The notes under the pieces are model-generated. The model was given only the letters and a program-made list of their open reading frames with translations, searched no databases and was not told the DNA's origin. Positions 1 through 8,602 of a stretch of 54,243 bases of DNA are shown here, piece by piece. The stretch is taken from assembly GCF_003651245.1 (NCBI RefSeq), contig NZ_RAPE01000009.1, forward strand, positions 1-54,243. Reading direction: 5' to 3'. The position numbers and the translations under genes are program-made. Source of the DNA: Roseovarius spongiae (GTDB lineage: Bacteria > Pseudomonadota > Alphaproteobacteria > Rhodobacterales > Rhodobacteraceae). Within the stretch, counting starts at the first letter, position 1; each line of letters begins with the position of its first letter.

Positions 1-261
1 CCTTCGGAAACTGGCCAAGATTTTTCCGGCACCGCAGCAAATGCGCAAAGCCTGACAAAAAAGGCGCTCGCGCGCCCTTCACCACCAAGTTTTCTGCGTC
101 AGCAACACGGTGTTTTTCAACAGAATCCGAGATAAGCTGACGTTCGCTGCGCTGTACACGAATGGGAAAGATGCGGGACGGAGCGGTCGTTGAGATTTCG
201 TGATCTACTTGAAAACCGGCCCGATGTTCAACGCCCACAATTTTGAACTACAAGAAACCCT

Positions 262-1455
262 ATGCAAAGCGCACTGATCCTTCTGGTTATCGTCGTGGTC
301 GCGGGTGTGCTGATCCACCCGAAGCTGGCCAAAGCACCGCTGTGGCTGGCGACCATCACACCGCTGGCCTCGATTATTGGCAGCGGCTTTCTCGTTCTGG
401 GGCCAATACTCGAAGATAGCTACGGCTATCTCGCGCCCGCCGTCATGCTGGTTCTCTGCGGCGGCGCCTACCTCTTTGGCGCCGCCATCCGCGCCAACAT
501 GATCACAATTGATCGCGAGGCGGGACGAAGGCAGCGCGTCGAGGCCCGTCTTGAGACGCTGTCGTCCTGGTCGCTGGCCTTCGCCTACATCATCTCGGTC
601 GCCTACTACCTGAATTTGTTTGGAGCGTTTGGCGTCAGTCTCACACCGGTGGCCGATACGTTCCATGCGCGGCTTCTGTCCAGCGCCATCTTCCTCCTGA
701 TCCTACTGATTGGCTGGACGCGTGGGTTCTCCGGGCTGGAGCGGCTGGAGCAGGTATCGGTCGGCATCAAACTTGCCATCATCGGGGGACTGCTTTTCGG
801 CCTCACCCACTACTTTGCCCGGAAGGCGACCACTGGCGACCTGGTCTTCAATCCCTCGAACGTAACCGGATGGGGCGGCGTGACACTTGCTTTCGGTCTG
901 ATCGTCACCGTTCAGGGATTCGAGACGTCTCGCTATCTCGGCGCGACCTACGATGTCAAAACTCGTATACGCTCGATGCGGCTGGCACAGGGAATTTCGA
1001 CCGCCATCTACATGGTCTACCTAGCACTGCTCGCTTACTCGCTTCCACGCGGGACAATGCCATTGGACGAGACTGCGATTATCGCAGCGATGGAGATTGT
1101 GGCCCCGATTCTACCCCTCCTTCTGGTCGTCGCGGCGCTAAGCGCGCAACTGAGCGCCGCCGTGGCCGATACCAGCGGATCCGGCGGGCTGATCGAGGAG
1201 TTAGCCGGGAAACGGATCACCGCGCGCCAAGCCTACGCCATTCTGGTGGCGGCCGGGCTTGTGCTGACCTGGACGACGAACGTTTTTCAAATCATCAGCT
1301 ATGCATCGCGTGCTTTTGCGCTTTACTATGTCTTGCAGGCTGCAATCGCGACGGTTGGCGCGTGGCGGAACCGCGATGCAACACGGATGACCATCTTCGC
1401 GACAGCGACCATCCTGGCCGCCTTGATCGTCGCTTTCGGGCGCTCTGTGGAATAA
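262..1455 (+). CDS. APC-superfamily-like integral membrane protein
   Basis: A 397-residue, very hydrophobic protein with about ten to eleven predicted membrane segments, beginning with a helix at residues 3-17. The run GFETSRYLG in the middle and the IIGSG motif near residue 38 resemble the broken helices of amino acid/polyamine/cation (APC) superfamily permeases, but the protein is shorter than most (usually 12 segments, 430-500 residues). No substrate can be assigned. The ATG at 262 has only a weak upstream purine tract. It stands alone, with no operon partner before the convergent ParDE module. A sodium-coupled or orphan permease is equally possible. Confidence 0.6.
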   Translation: MQSALILLVIVVVAGVLIHPKLAKAPLWLATITPLASIIGSGFLVLGPILEDSYGYLAPAVMLVLCGGAYLFGAAIRANMITIDREAGRRQRVEARLETLSSWSLAFAYIISVAYYLNLFGAFGVSLTPVADTFHARLLSSAIFLLILLIGWTRGFSGLERLEQVSVGIKLAIIGGLLFGLTHYFARKATTGDLVFNPSNVTGWGGVTLAFGLIVTVQGFETSRYLGATYDVKTRIRSMRLAQGISTAIYMVYLALLAYSLPRGTMPLDETAIIAAMEIVAPILPLLLVVAALSAQLSAAVADTSGSGGLIEELAGKRITARQAYAILVAAGLVLTWTTNVFQIISYASRAFALYYVLQAAIATVGAWRNRDATRMTIFATATILAALIVAFGRSVE

Positions 1456-1713
1456 TTGCCTTAGCCTGCGGTGCGGTGACCGCTTTGGGCTCGAACCGCG
1501 GCTTGGCCACGCGCTGGATGAATGGCCACCCAGCTGAATTTGGGCTGATGTCAAGCTTGCTGCATCAATCCCGTTTCGTTTGAACCCTCACAATCAGTCC
1601 ATTCCGAATCTCGAAGCAAGCTCGACGCCAGCCCCTGCCAACGCGTCAATCTCTCCAGCCCTGCCCCTTGCTCTGCTCTTCTGTGGGAATAGTCCCAATG
1701 AGACTTGCTGGCG

Positions 1714-2016
1714 TTACAACTGCCGCAGGTAACGCGAGACGTCCATGGATTGGTGCAGGAGGCGGATCACGAAGATTGCGTCCCCATCGAGTTCGTAGAA
1801 TGCCAGATGCCGCCCGGTGATCAGTCTCCGGGCACCATGCAGGAGATCCGAACAGTCTGTTCCCATCAGTGGATTGTCGATCAGACCATTCAGGGCACGG
1901 TCGATGTCGTCGAGGTATCTGTCCGCCTGATCGGGACCCCATTTCCGGAATGTCTCGGCCCAGATGCCGAGAAGGTCGGTCCTGGCGGCGTCGCTCAGCC
2001 GGATTTCACGCATCAT
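1714..2016 (-). CDS. parE: ParE-family toxin
   Basis: About 100 residues with the RelE/ParE fold signature: REIRLSDAARTDLLGIW at the N-terminus, a central alpha-helical LNGLIDNPLMG stretch, and the C-terminal strand motif YELDGDAIFVIRLLHQSMD. ParE toxins of this group poison DNA gyrase and are neutralised by a cognate antitoxin. The gene starts inside the end of the upstream parD gene (ATG at 2016 or 2013), so the two are translationally coupled. A GTG at 2034 would give a longer N-terminus with no support. Its likely role is plasmid retention by killing plasmid-free segregants. Confidence 0.85.
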   Translation of the reverse strand: MMREIRLSDAARTDLLGIWAETFRKWGPDQADRYLDDIDRALNGLIDNPLMGTDCSDLLHGARRLITGRHLAFYELDGDAIFVIRLLHQSMDVSRYLRQL

Positions 2017-2257
2017 TCGCGCGGGACCGAGCACGCGCCTGGCGCTTGATCGCGTTCATGTCCAGAGGTCCTGCATCGCCAGATCGTTTACCTTCCATAA
2101 GGGCGACCCGCAGGCGTGCGCGCTGGCCTTCCTGCTCCTCCATCAGGCGCAGAGAGGCGCGGATCAACTCGCTGGTCGATCCGTAGCGCCCTTCTTTCAG
2201 CATCAGGGCGATGAACTCGTCCCAGTGCGGCCCGAGCGTGACACTGGTGCTTGCCAT
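2006..2257 (-). CDS. parD: ParD-family antitoxin
   Basis: An 83-residue protein starting MASTSVTLGPHWDEFI with a ribbon-helix-helix N-terminus (residues about 3-45, including the GRYGSTSELIRASLRLME helix pair) and a charged, flexible C-terminus that would wrap the ParE toxin. The ATG at 2257 follows a GGAG six bases upstream, which favours it over an upstream in-frame start at 2311. It is first in the two-gene operon and should repress its own promoter. Confidence 0.85.
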   Translation of the reverse strand: MASTSVTLGPHWDEFIALMLKEGRYGSTSELIRASLRLMEEQEGQRARLRVALMEGKRSGDAGPLDMNAIKRQARARSRANDA

Positions 2258-2282
2258 GGCGGTCTCCAAAATACGCATGAAT

Positions 2283-2311
2283 AAGATATATGGGTATAAT
2301 GAAGGTTTCAA
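2283..2311 (-). promoter_or_regulatory. Putative parDE promoter
   Basis: On the minus strand TTGAAA (2306-2311) is separated by exactly 17 bp from TATCTT (2283-2288). The spacer contains a TATA-n4-TATA dyad that could be the ParD operator. The parD start lies 25 bp downstream. Confidence 0.5.
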
Positions 2312-2381
2312 GCCGGGAAAGAGGTGCTGCAGTGATCCCGGTCAGGCCCATTCGGCGCCGTGCCGCGTGTTAAGCCGATTA

Positions 2382-4412
2382 TTACGAACCAATGTGCTGC
2401 TTTTCTCCGGCGTCCCCCGTCGACTCGTCCGTGCGCGACAGTTCATGTTCCAACCGTTCCAAGTCGCCCAAGGCAGTTGTCACCAGCGAAACATCATCCT
2501 CCGTCGGTATGTCGGTCGTGAGTTCGACCGGCGAAGCAAAATCCATTTCCATCTGTCGTTGCGCTTCCGCGACAACCGTTTCCTGAACCGCGCGCGCGCG
2601 AGTTCGCTTTGACGCCCGGGACGGTGCGGGTCGATGCCGCGCCCCATTCACTTCGCTGATCTCACCTGCGCGCAAATCACCCGAACGCGAAGGTTGCGTG
2701 CCTGGATCAGAGGTGTGCGGGTGACCGGTCGCACCTTCGGCGCCGTCCGGTCCAGGTGGAAATGGCATATCCCCCTTCTGCGCCGCATGGATGTTCCTGA
2801 AAAACGGATCCTCGAAATACACCACCCGCTTGGCTCGGATCGGCATCTGCGCATCGACGACGATGACGATCTCGTCGAGCGGCAACCGCCGCGCCTCGTC
2901 CTCCGGCAGAAGCGAGGTTTCTTCGGTGCGTTCCGACTGGCTACGTCCCTCGAAGGGGTTCTTGCCGATCGACCGGGAGCGCGTCACCACCGTCTTCGTG
3001 GTCTTGCCGACAGCCTTGCTCAGCTCCTCGACGGTCTTCTCATCCGAGGGCGTCAGGTAGAGCTTCACGCCGGCATTGCCCTGCAGCGCACGCCGCGTGT
3101 TCTCGCCGTAGATCTCGTCGATGGCGGGGATGGTCTGGGTGACCACCGCCAGGTGCCCGCGGTAGTGGCGCAATACCTCTATGCTCTCGGCGACGATCGG
3201 CATCTTGCCCAACCGGTTGAACTCGTCGAGCATGATCATCACCGGCCAGGGCTCGTCCGGCCTAGGTTCCTTGTCTTGTAGCGCGGAGAGAAGATCGGAG
3301 AAGAACAGCCGGATCAGCGGCGCCAGCGGTTTCACCATGAGGGGTTGCACGACCAGGTAGACGCTGAACGGCTTCTTGCGGATCGTCCGGAAATCGAAGT
3401 CCGATACCGCGGTCGCGTCATCGATCGCCGGGTTCTGCCACTGGTCAAGGCCCGAAGTCATCAGGAGCGACACATAGGAGGTCAGCGTGTCGTTATTGGT
3501 CGAGGCCAGCCGCGTGAAGATCAGCTTGGCAGCGGCGTTCTCGACCTCGTGGGACCGCGCGAGATACTCCTTCTGCTTGTTTCCGCCCGAGGCGGCGATG
3601 CGGTAGATTTCGCCCAAGGTCGGCTTGCCGCGCTGGAAGGCCAGAAGGCCAGCCGCGACGAAGAGATCGATCCCGCCTTTCAGGAGGCCTTGTACCCGGT
3701 CGTTGTCGTTCTGCAGGAAGAGCGTTGCGAGGAGCTGGAGCTCCATCTGCTGGCGCGCCGGATCCTCGAGGTCAAAGATTCGCAGGAGCGGGTTGTAGCG
3801 ATGCGTCCGCTTGGTCTCCCAATCCGTGGGGGCGAAGCGGAAGACCTCATCGCCCTGTGCGGCACGATGCCTTGCCGTGGCTTCGTAGCATTCGCCCTTC
3901 ACATCGAGCGCGACCGCCGATCCCTGCCAGGTCAGCAGGTTCGGGATGACGAAGCCGGTGGTCTTGCCGCGTCCGGTCGGTGCCACGATGAGCGCATGAG
4001 GGAAGGTCTTGGAGCAGAGGAACGGGGTGCGGGATTTCGGCCTGCCGAGCTTGCCGATCACGAAGCCGGTGCCCGGCTTGCCGAAGAATCCGTTCCGCTT
4101 CATCTCCCGGCGCGTCTGCCAATGGGTATAGCCGAAGCGGGTGAGCGCCGAGCCGGACATCGCAAGGCTCATCATCAGCCCCGCCACCCCTGCCCCGCCC
4201 ATGATCAGGTTGATCACGCGGAAGTCGTCCGGCCGGATATCACGGATCGCGAGATAGTTTTCGGCGATGTAGAAAAAATCGATATCCGCCCGGAACCCCA
4301 GGTCCTTGAACGTCAGGACGGCCGAGGCAATGACATAGCCGATCGCGATGGCGACGAGCGTGATCAGGGCAACGCCGATGGCAATGCGGGTCTTTCCCAT
4401 GGGCGCGCTCAA
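2382..4412 (-). CDS. traG: VirD4/TraG-type coupling protein
   Basis: A 676-residue type IV coupling protein: two membrane segments (about residues 9-33 and 66-86), a Walker A box APTGRGKT at 144-151, a Walker B box VMIMLDEF at 391-398, then the conserved TQTIPAIDEIYG region. It is an inner-membrane ATPase that would bring the relaxase-DNA complex to a type IV secretion channel. The last roughly 130 residues are low-complexity and charged, as in other alphaproteobacterial TraG proteins. The reading frame opens with TTG at 4412, overlapping the relaxase stop as TTGA and preceded by GGGGAG at good spacing; ATG at 4400 is the alternative. No type IV secretion channel genes are in the window. Confidence 0.92.
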   Translation of the reverse strand: MSAPMGKTRIAIGVALITLVAIAIGYVIASAVLTFKDLGFRADIDFFYIAENYLAIRDIRPDDFRVINLIMGGAGVAGLMMSLAMSGSALTRFGYTHWQTRREMKRNGFFGKPGTGFVIGKLGRPKSRTPFLCSKTFPHALIVAPTGRGKTTGFVIPNLLTWQGSAVALDVKGECYEATARHRAAQGDEVFRFAPTDWETKRTHRYNPLLRIFDLEDPARQQMELQLLATLFLQNDNDRVQGLLKGGIDLFVAAGLLAFQRGKPTLGEIYRIAASGGNKQKEYLARSHEVENAAAKLIFTRLASTNNDTLTSYVSLLMTSGLDQWQNPAIDDATAVSDFDFRTIRKKPFSVYLVVQPLMVKPLAPLIRLFFSDLLSALQDKEPRPDEPWPVMIMLDEFNRLGKMPIVAESIEVLRHYRGHLAVVTQTIPAIDEIYGENTRRALQGNAGVKLYLTPSDEKTVEELSKAVGKTTKTVVTRSRSIGKNPFEGRSQSERTEETSLLPEDEARRLPLDEIVIVVDAQMPIRAKRVVYFEDPFFRNIHAAQKGDMPFPPGPDGAEGATGHPHTSDPGTQPSRSGDLRAGEISEVNGARHRPAPSRASKRTRARAVQETVVAEAQRQMEMDFASPVELTTDIPTEDDVSLVTTALGDLERLEHELSRTDESTGDAGEKQHIGS

Positions 4413-6742
4413 TGTGTCTCTCCCCGCTCGGTTTCGCCGTCCATAAGATCGGCGCGATGAAGCTCGTACTCCCGATCCGCGATCTCCTCGACCACGGCCC
4501 GTGTCGCCTCGCTGTTCGCCGTCGCCGCGTCGGATTGCAGATAGTGTTTCGCCGCGTAAAGCCGGTCGAGCCGATCTTCGATGTGATCTTTCAGCACGTC
4601 AGCATCCCCATCGCACAGTCTCTCGATCTGCGCCGCCTCAAGCTCCCGCTCGACCGCCTCGCGGTAGCTCAAGCGCTGGCCGGCATCTTCAAACGGCGAC
4701 GACAAATTGCCCGTGCGCTCGTGTTCGACGATCCGCGCAATCTCGTCAGACTGGCGGTCTGCCCGGATGAGCCGCGCCGCGCTTTCACGCTCGGCGGCTT
4801 GCGGACCGTCGGTCGATCCGGCTCCAAGCGCGTCGCGTATTTCGGTATCGCGACGGACCTGATTGATGGCCTCCGTATCCCGCATCTCGACGACGGACGC
4901 ATAGGTCGCTCCAAGTCCGCGCGTGAGGTGAGTCGGCATGTCCGGATACCGCGCCCGGAAATCGGCCGTGACGGCGTCCGCAACGGGCGTTCGGACATCG
5001 GGCCCGTCCGTCAGCCGCTCGACCTCCCGGGCGATCTCCCCGGCCCGGGCTTCGTCGGTGATGTGTTCCCTGTAAGGCTCCGACCGGTCGATCACATCAC
5101 CGGGACGTGCGAGCAGTTCCGGATGCGCCTCGAGCCAGGCGCGCTGCTCGACCTCAAGCCGGCGTTCCGCCCGGGAGACAACCTCCCAGTCCCGATCTTC
5201 GATCTGCTGTTCCGTCAGGCCGTCTCTGCGCATCTCCTGTCGGATTGTCGCTTCCATTGTCCGGGCGGCCTCGGGGTCGTAGTGGAACCGCTCCAACGCT
5301 GTCTCGTCTTCCACGACACCGTCCTGGCGTAAGACGCCTGCCCGCTCCAACGTGGTGCCGAGTTGAACATGGGCCCGGTTGAGGGCCTCGCGCGCCGTCT
5401 CCAGATCCTCTCGGCGTTCGAGGTTGAGACCGTCGTTTGAAGCCACCCGCGCTAGATCGTCAGCGATCCACTGGCGTTCAAGTGCTGCATTCTGCGCGCC
5501 GGTCTCCATCCGCGCGACCACCACCGAACTGCTGATCCCGGTCCCCCGGAGCGCGGTATCGACCTGCGCCCGAACCTCCGGCTCCTGCAAGCGATCCAGC
5601 TGGTCGCGGTCGATGTTGACCTCGGAATAGACGCCGTCCTCTGAGGGCCGCTCGGTCAGCGTCACCGACCTAAGTCCCAATGGCTGCATGTGCGCCAGCC
5701 GCGCCTGGATGTCATTCAGGCTCTTCTCGAGCTTCGGTCGCTCTGTCTCGGGTTTCTCGGCGATCATGCCCTGGATGCGTTCGACCTGGTCGGCGTAGCG
5801 GGTTCTCAGATCCTCGAACGAGTGCTCTTCCGCCATATAGACGCTTCCTTCCAGATTGATTTTTCCGCCCTTCGCCAGGAGCTCCCCGGCGCGGAACAAG
5901 GCGTCGGCAATGTCTTCGCGGTTCTCGGATGAGGCTTCTGCGGCCAGCGAGTGATAGACGATCCGTGTATTGGCGATTTCTTCCAGGGCGCGATCCAGAT
6001 CCGCCCCGACGCGGGCGCGGGGCTCGGGCACCCGCCCCTCTTCCTTCGCGGCATAGACCTCGCGGGTCCGGGGCGGGTAATGCACGACACCGCGATCCAA
6101 CCGCCGGGTGGCCTCCAGACGGACCCCGTATTTCTCGGCTTCATCGACCATCGCCAGGCGAAAATCGTCGTAGTTGAACCGGTGATTGCGCCCAAGGAAG
6201 AAGAACTCGCCCTCCTGCGAACGACGGTTCAATACTATATGCGCGTGCGGGTGATCGCGGTCCTCATGCACCGCGATGATGTAGTCGAAATGCCCCGCCT
6301 CGGTCTGGAAGAACCGCTCGGCCACATTCGACGTAATGTCGCGCACATCCTCGCCGCGCGTGCCGATGGGATAGGACATGAGCATATGCGTGGTCTGTCC
6401 GAGCTTGGGCTTGAACCCGGCACTCCACCGCTTGGCGAAGCGCTCGGTCAGATCCTTGATCTCGCGCGCCTCGAGCTTCGACTTTCCGTCGAGGAAACCG
6501 CTGCTGTCGACGATATGGGTGGACTTGGTGGTGAGGTAATCAAGCTGGTTGGCCAGCTGCGATTTGGTATGCGTGCCGCCACCCCGGATCGCCTTGAAGA
6601 CCGCCGCCCTGTGTCCGGCGGCGGCACGCACCAGTTGCTTCTGGCGGGCGGCCTGCAGCCCCTGCATCGAGCCCCGGATCCGGCTCCACCCGTCCCGGAA
6701 CACTTCGCCGGTGACGGCATCGACGGCATCATTCAGCCGCAT
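4409..6742 (-). CDS. VirD2/MOBP-like relaxase
   Basis: A 777-residue conjugative relaxase. Residues 62-72 (QLANQLDYLTT) match the catalytic tyrosine motif of VirD2-type enzymes, with Tyr69 the likely nucleophile. Residues 163-169 (DHPHAHIV) give the three-histidine metal site (His164, 166, 168) that ends motif III. It should nick one strand at oriT and stay bound to its 5' end. The C-terminal 550 residues are charged and largely helical, with no recognised domain; they may contact the coupling protein encoded next, whose start overlaps this stop. It overlaps the MobC-like gene upstream by 14 bp, so the three genes form one operon. Confidence 0.9.
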   Translation of the reverse strand: MRLNDAVDAVTGEVFRDGWSRIRGSMQGLQAARQKQLVRAAAGHRAAVFKAIRGGGTHTKSQLANQLDYLTTKSTHIVDSSGFLDGKSKLEAREIKDLTERFAKRWSAGFKPKLGQTTHMLMSYPIGTRGEDVRDITSNVAERFFQTEAGHFDYIIAVHEDRDHPHAHIVLNRRSQEGEFFFLGRNHRFNYDDFRLAMVDEAEKYGVRLEATRRLDRGVVHYPPRTREVYAAKEEGRVPEPRARVGADLDRALEEIANTRIVYHSLAAEASSENREDIADALFRAGELLAKGGKINLEGSVYMAEEHSFEDLRTRYADQVERIQGMIAEKPETERPKLEKSLNDIQARLAHMQPLGLRSVTLTERPSEDGVYSEVNIDRDQLDRLQEPEVRAQVDTALRGTGISSSVVVARMETGAQNAALERQWIADDLARVASNDGLNLERREDLETAREALNRAHVQLGTTLERAGVLRQDGVVEDETALERFHYDPEAARTMEATIRQEMRRDGLTEQQIEDRDWEVVSRAERRLEVEQRAWLEAHPELLARPGDVIDRSEPYREHITDEARAGEIAREVERLTDGPDVRTPVADAVTADFRARYPDMPTHLTRGLGATYASVVEMRDTEAINQVRRDTEIRDALGAGSTDGPQAAERESAARLIRADRQSDEIARIVEHERTGNLSSPFEDAGQRLSYREAVERELEAAQIERLCDGDADVLKDHIEDRLDRLYAAKHYLQSDAATANSEATRAVVEEIADREYELHRADLMDGETERGETH

Positions 6743-7322
6743 GGGCGAACTCCCTCAGCGCGGCCGTGGCGTCCAGCTGCATCGCGTTCCTGCGACGACG
6801 GACGAGCAGGTCGATCTCATCAGCGGAATCAAGGATGAACCGCGCCAGCCCGCGCATCTGCACAAGCCGCAATTCGGAGAACGCGGCAGGCATGCCATCA
6901 CTATCTCCCTGCCCCATCCGGTTGGCTAGCGTCATCTGCTTGGCGATCTGCGCGACCCCGTTACCGACCTCATGGAGAGAGGCCTGGTAGCGCGCCATCT
7001 CGGCGGCCAACTGCACGTCTGGCACGAAGACCCCGCCAGCCGCCTGGATGAGCCTCCTGAGCGCTTCCGTGCGCGTCTCGATACCTGCAGCTCTGATCAC
7101 CTCATCGAAGGCTGTAAGCTCCTCTTGGGTCAGCTTCACGGTCACGGCAGCCGTCGCCACGCCCGTGTCCTGAAGCCGCTCTCTATCTGCTTTCAACGTG
7201 TACCGTACCGCCCGCGCCGTAACGCCGAACCGCGCGGCCAGCACCGAGGTCGAGACCCCTTCCGCGGCTTCACGGACGATCTCCATCTTCTCGGCTTCGC
7301 TCAGTCTCTTGGTCCGGGTCAT
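6729..7322 (-). CDS. MobC-like relaxosome accessory protein
   Basis: A 197-residue DNA-binding protein. Residues about 6-45 form a helix-turn-helix (VSTSVLAARFGVTARAVRYTL). Residues about 57-95 look like a ribbon-helix-helix strand and helices (VTVKLTQEELTAFDEVIRAAG), followed by the MobC-type stretch HEVGNGVAQIAKQMTLANR. Such proteins bind oriT and help the relaxase open it. ATG at 7322 is preferred; an in-frame ATG at 7358 would add 12 residues. First gene of the mobilization operon, so the DNA just upstream is the natural place for oriT. Confidence 0.8.
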   Translation of the reverse strand: MTRTKRLSEAEKMEIVREAAEGVSTSVLAARFGVTARAVRYTLKADRERLQDTGVATAAVTVKLTQEELTAFDEVIRAAGIETRTEALRRLIQAAGGVFVPDVQLAAEMARYQASLHEVGNGVAQIAKQMTLANRMGQGDSDGMPAAFSELRLVQMRGLARFILDSADEIDLLVRRRRNAMQLDATAALREFAHAAE

Positions 7323-7885
7323 GCGGAAGAAAGCCCCCCTATTTCCTGCCACCTTCATACGAGGCAGCACCCCACCTTACGAAACTATAACAACAGGTCA
7401 AGACTATATTTACGTAGATTCATCTTACGCGGCCTCGTATTCCGTTTCACGCCGAGCGCCGAAAGGCGCGAGGCCCGGTCCGCAGGACCTCAACGACCCA
7501 CTCAGCACCCCCTGTGTACCGACCGCCTTTTCTCGTGCCCGCGCCGAGGTTCAGGCCGAACACGCATGTGTTCGGACGGAAGCGAGGGCCGGCGCATTTC
7601 CTCACCGACAGGGCTGACGGACAGGGTCAAGGGAGGCCAGATTTGGGCCACCAAATCTCTGCCCCAAAAACCGGCAGGCAGCGCCTGACTGTTTTTGGGG
7701 ATGGCCCCCTTGAGGCTGGCTGGCAGGTCTGTCGCGGTCCCTTTCACCAGCATATCCTCGTCAGGACCGCCTGCGCTGACACCTTAAAGGTGACCGCTGC
7801 AATTCGCAGTGGTCGCCGCACCGGCGCAGCGTTCCCTGGAACAGGGAAAGGGCCGCCTCGCGGCGGCCCATCCTCGTCAGAGGAT
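7323..7885. other. Non-coding region, candidate oriT
   Basis: About 560 bp without a convincing gene, directly upstream of the mobilization operon. The part at 7378-7440 is clearly AT-richer than its surroundings. A perfect GCGCC-GAAA-GGCGC hairpin sits at 7456-7469. Position beside a MobC-relaxase-TraG operon is the main argument for oriT; no nic consensus was recognised, so the exact site is unknown. Confidence 0.4.
7850..7869 (-). terminator. Rho-independent terminator after the 68-residue gene
   Basis: GGGCCGCC (7850-7857) pairs with GGCGGCCC (7862-7869) around a four-base loop. On the minus strand it is followed by CTTTCCC and lies 16 bp past the stop of the gene at 7886-8092. Confidence 0.6.
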
Positions 7886-8092
7886 TTACTCCTGGGGTTC
7901 CTTCGAACTCGGCGGGAACATCACCAACTCCGAGACCGCGACGGGGAAGTCGAGCTTGAGGCTGAAGAACTCCGAGCCGTCGCCGTTGCGGGTGTTGCGG
8001 AACATGGCCCCGACGCGTTGGAAGCGGGTGCGCTCCTGGCCGTCATTGTCGGTGAACTTGACGGGGACGGTGGCGACGTAGTGGCTGGTCAT
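7886..8092 (-). CDS. Small plasmid protein of unknown function
   Basis: A 68-residue protein (starts MTSHYVATVPVKFTDNDG, ends SSKEPQE). The core GAMFRNTRNGDGSEFFSLKLDFPVAVSEL looks like a compact beta-sheet fold and resembles the strand pattern of DUF736-type single-domain plasmid proteins, though I cannot place it in a named family. ATG at 8092 is fixed by AAAAAGGAG seven bases upstream. It has its own terminator and a leader duplicated in inverted orientation with a decayed copy on the other strand. Its position next to oriT suggests early expression after transfer; function unknown. Confidence 0.7.
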   Translation of the reverse strand: MTSHYVATVPVKFTDNDGQERTRFQRVGAMFRNTRNGDGSEFFSLKLDFPVAVSELVMFPPSSKEPQE

Positions 8093-8094
8093 TT

Positions 8095-8277
8095 GGGTCA
8101 CTCCTTTTTGCGATGGGGATCTGCCGGCACGGGGGCAAGAGGCCCGGTCGCAAGCGCAAATGCGGAGGGTCCGCGCCAAAGGCGTGGAAACCGTATTTGC
8201 GCTTGCCGGAGCGAAGCGGAGGGCACGGCCGGGCCGACCCCGTGCGATCCACATCTATGAGCAAAAAGGAGTGACCC
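8095..8277. repeat. 183-bp imperfect inverted repeat (duplicated gene leader)
   Basis: Four properly nested arm pairs are visible: 8095-8111 with 8261-8277 (17 bp, exact), 8127-8134 with 8238-8245 (GCACGGGG/CCCCGTGC), 8141-8147 with 8229-8235 (GGCCCGG/CCGGGCC), and 8150-8165 with 8191-8206 (15 of 16). The outer arm contains the ribosome binding site of the 68-residue gene on the minus strand, and the same sequence followed by an ATG at 8281 on the plus strand. This is therefore a head-to-head duplication of one leader, or a foldback regulatory element, or both. Confidence 0.75.
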
Positions 8278-8280
8278 GGA

Positions 8281-8450
8281 TGGCCGCTTCCACAACGCAG
8301 GCGTCATCGGCCTTGTGCATGTCGAGATGACGCGCCCGGTTGCCTCAAACCGCCACACACGGGGGCCGTGTTCCGGATTGCCGCTGATCGGGAAGTGCCG
8401 TTCATCTGCCTCAAGCTCGGCTTTTGGACCGAGGTAGGACTGCGTGGGGT
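8281..8450 (+). pseudogene. Decayed divergent copy of the 68-residue gene (tentative)
   Basis: The ATG at 8281 sits at the same distance from the duplicated ribosome binding site as the start of the gene at 8092, but its frame stops after 16 codons. In another frame, from about 8350, the translation AVFRIAADREVPFICLKLGF resembles AMFRNTRNGDGSEFFSLKLDF of the intact gene. This fits a frameshifted paralogue. The similarity is short and was judged by eye. Nothing else is seen between 8450 and 8575. Confidence 0.3.
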
Positions 8451-8575
8451 TGACCGCCGATCACGAGACCCAATGAGAAACCGACGAGGATGCGGCGCTA
8501 TCTGGTGGACCAAGACGAAGGGACGGCGTGCTATACCAAACCCGGCTCCCACCAGGCCCATGAGAAACGAAGAAA

Positions 8576-8595
8576 GGGCCGCCCGAAGGCGACCC
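8576..8595 (-). terminator. Terminator after the DUF2493 gene
   Basis: On the minus strand GGGTCGCC and GGCGGCCC pair (one U-G wobble) around a TTCG loop, followed by CTTTCTTCG, seven bases past the stop of the gene at 8603-9532. Confidence 0.6.
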
Positions 8596-8602
8596 TCTCA
8601 CT

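Noticed and set aside
1..261. Possible insertion-sequence end at the window start
   Set aside because: The stretch has no inverted repeat or transposase frame that I could recognise.
2634..4460. Long plus-strand frames opposite the coupling protein
   Set aside because: They are antisense shadows of a clear TraG gene; their translations are arginine/histidine-rich and show no domain.
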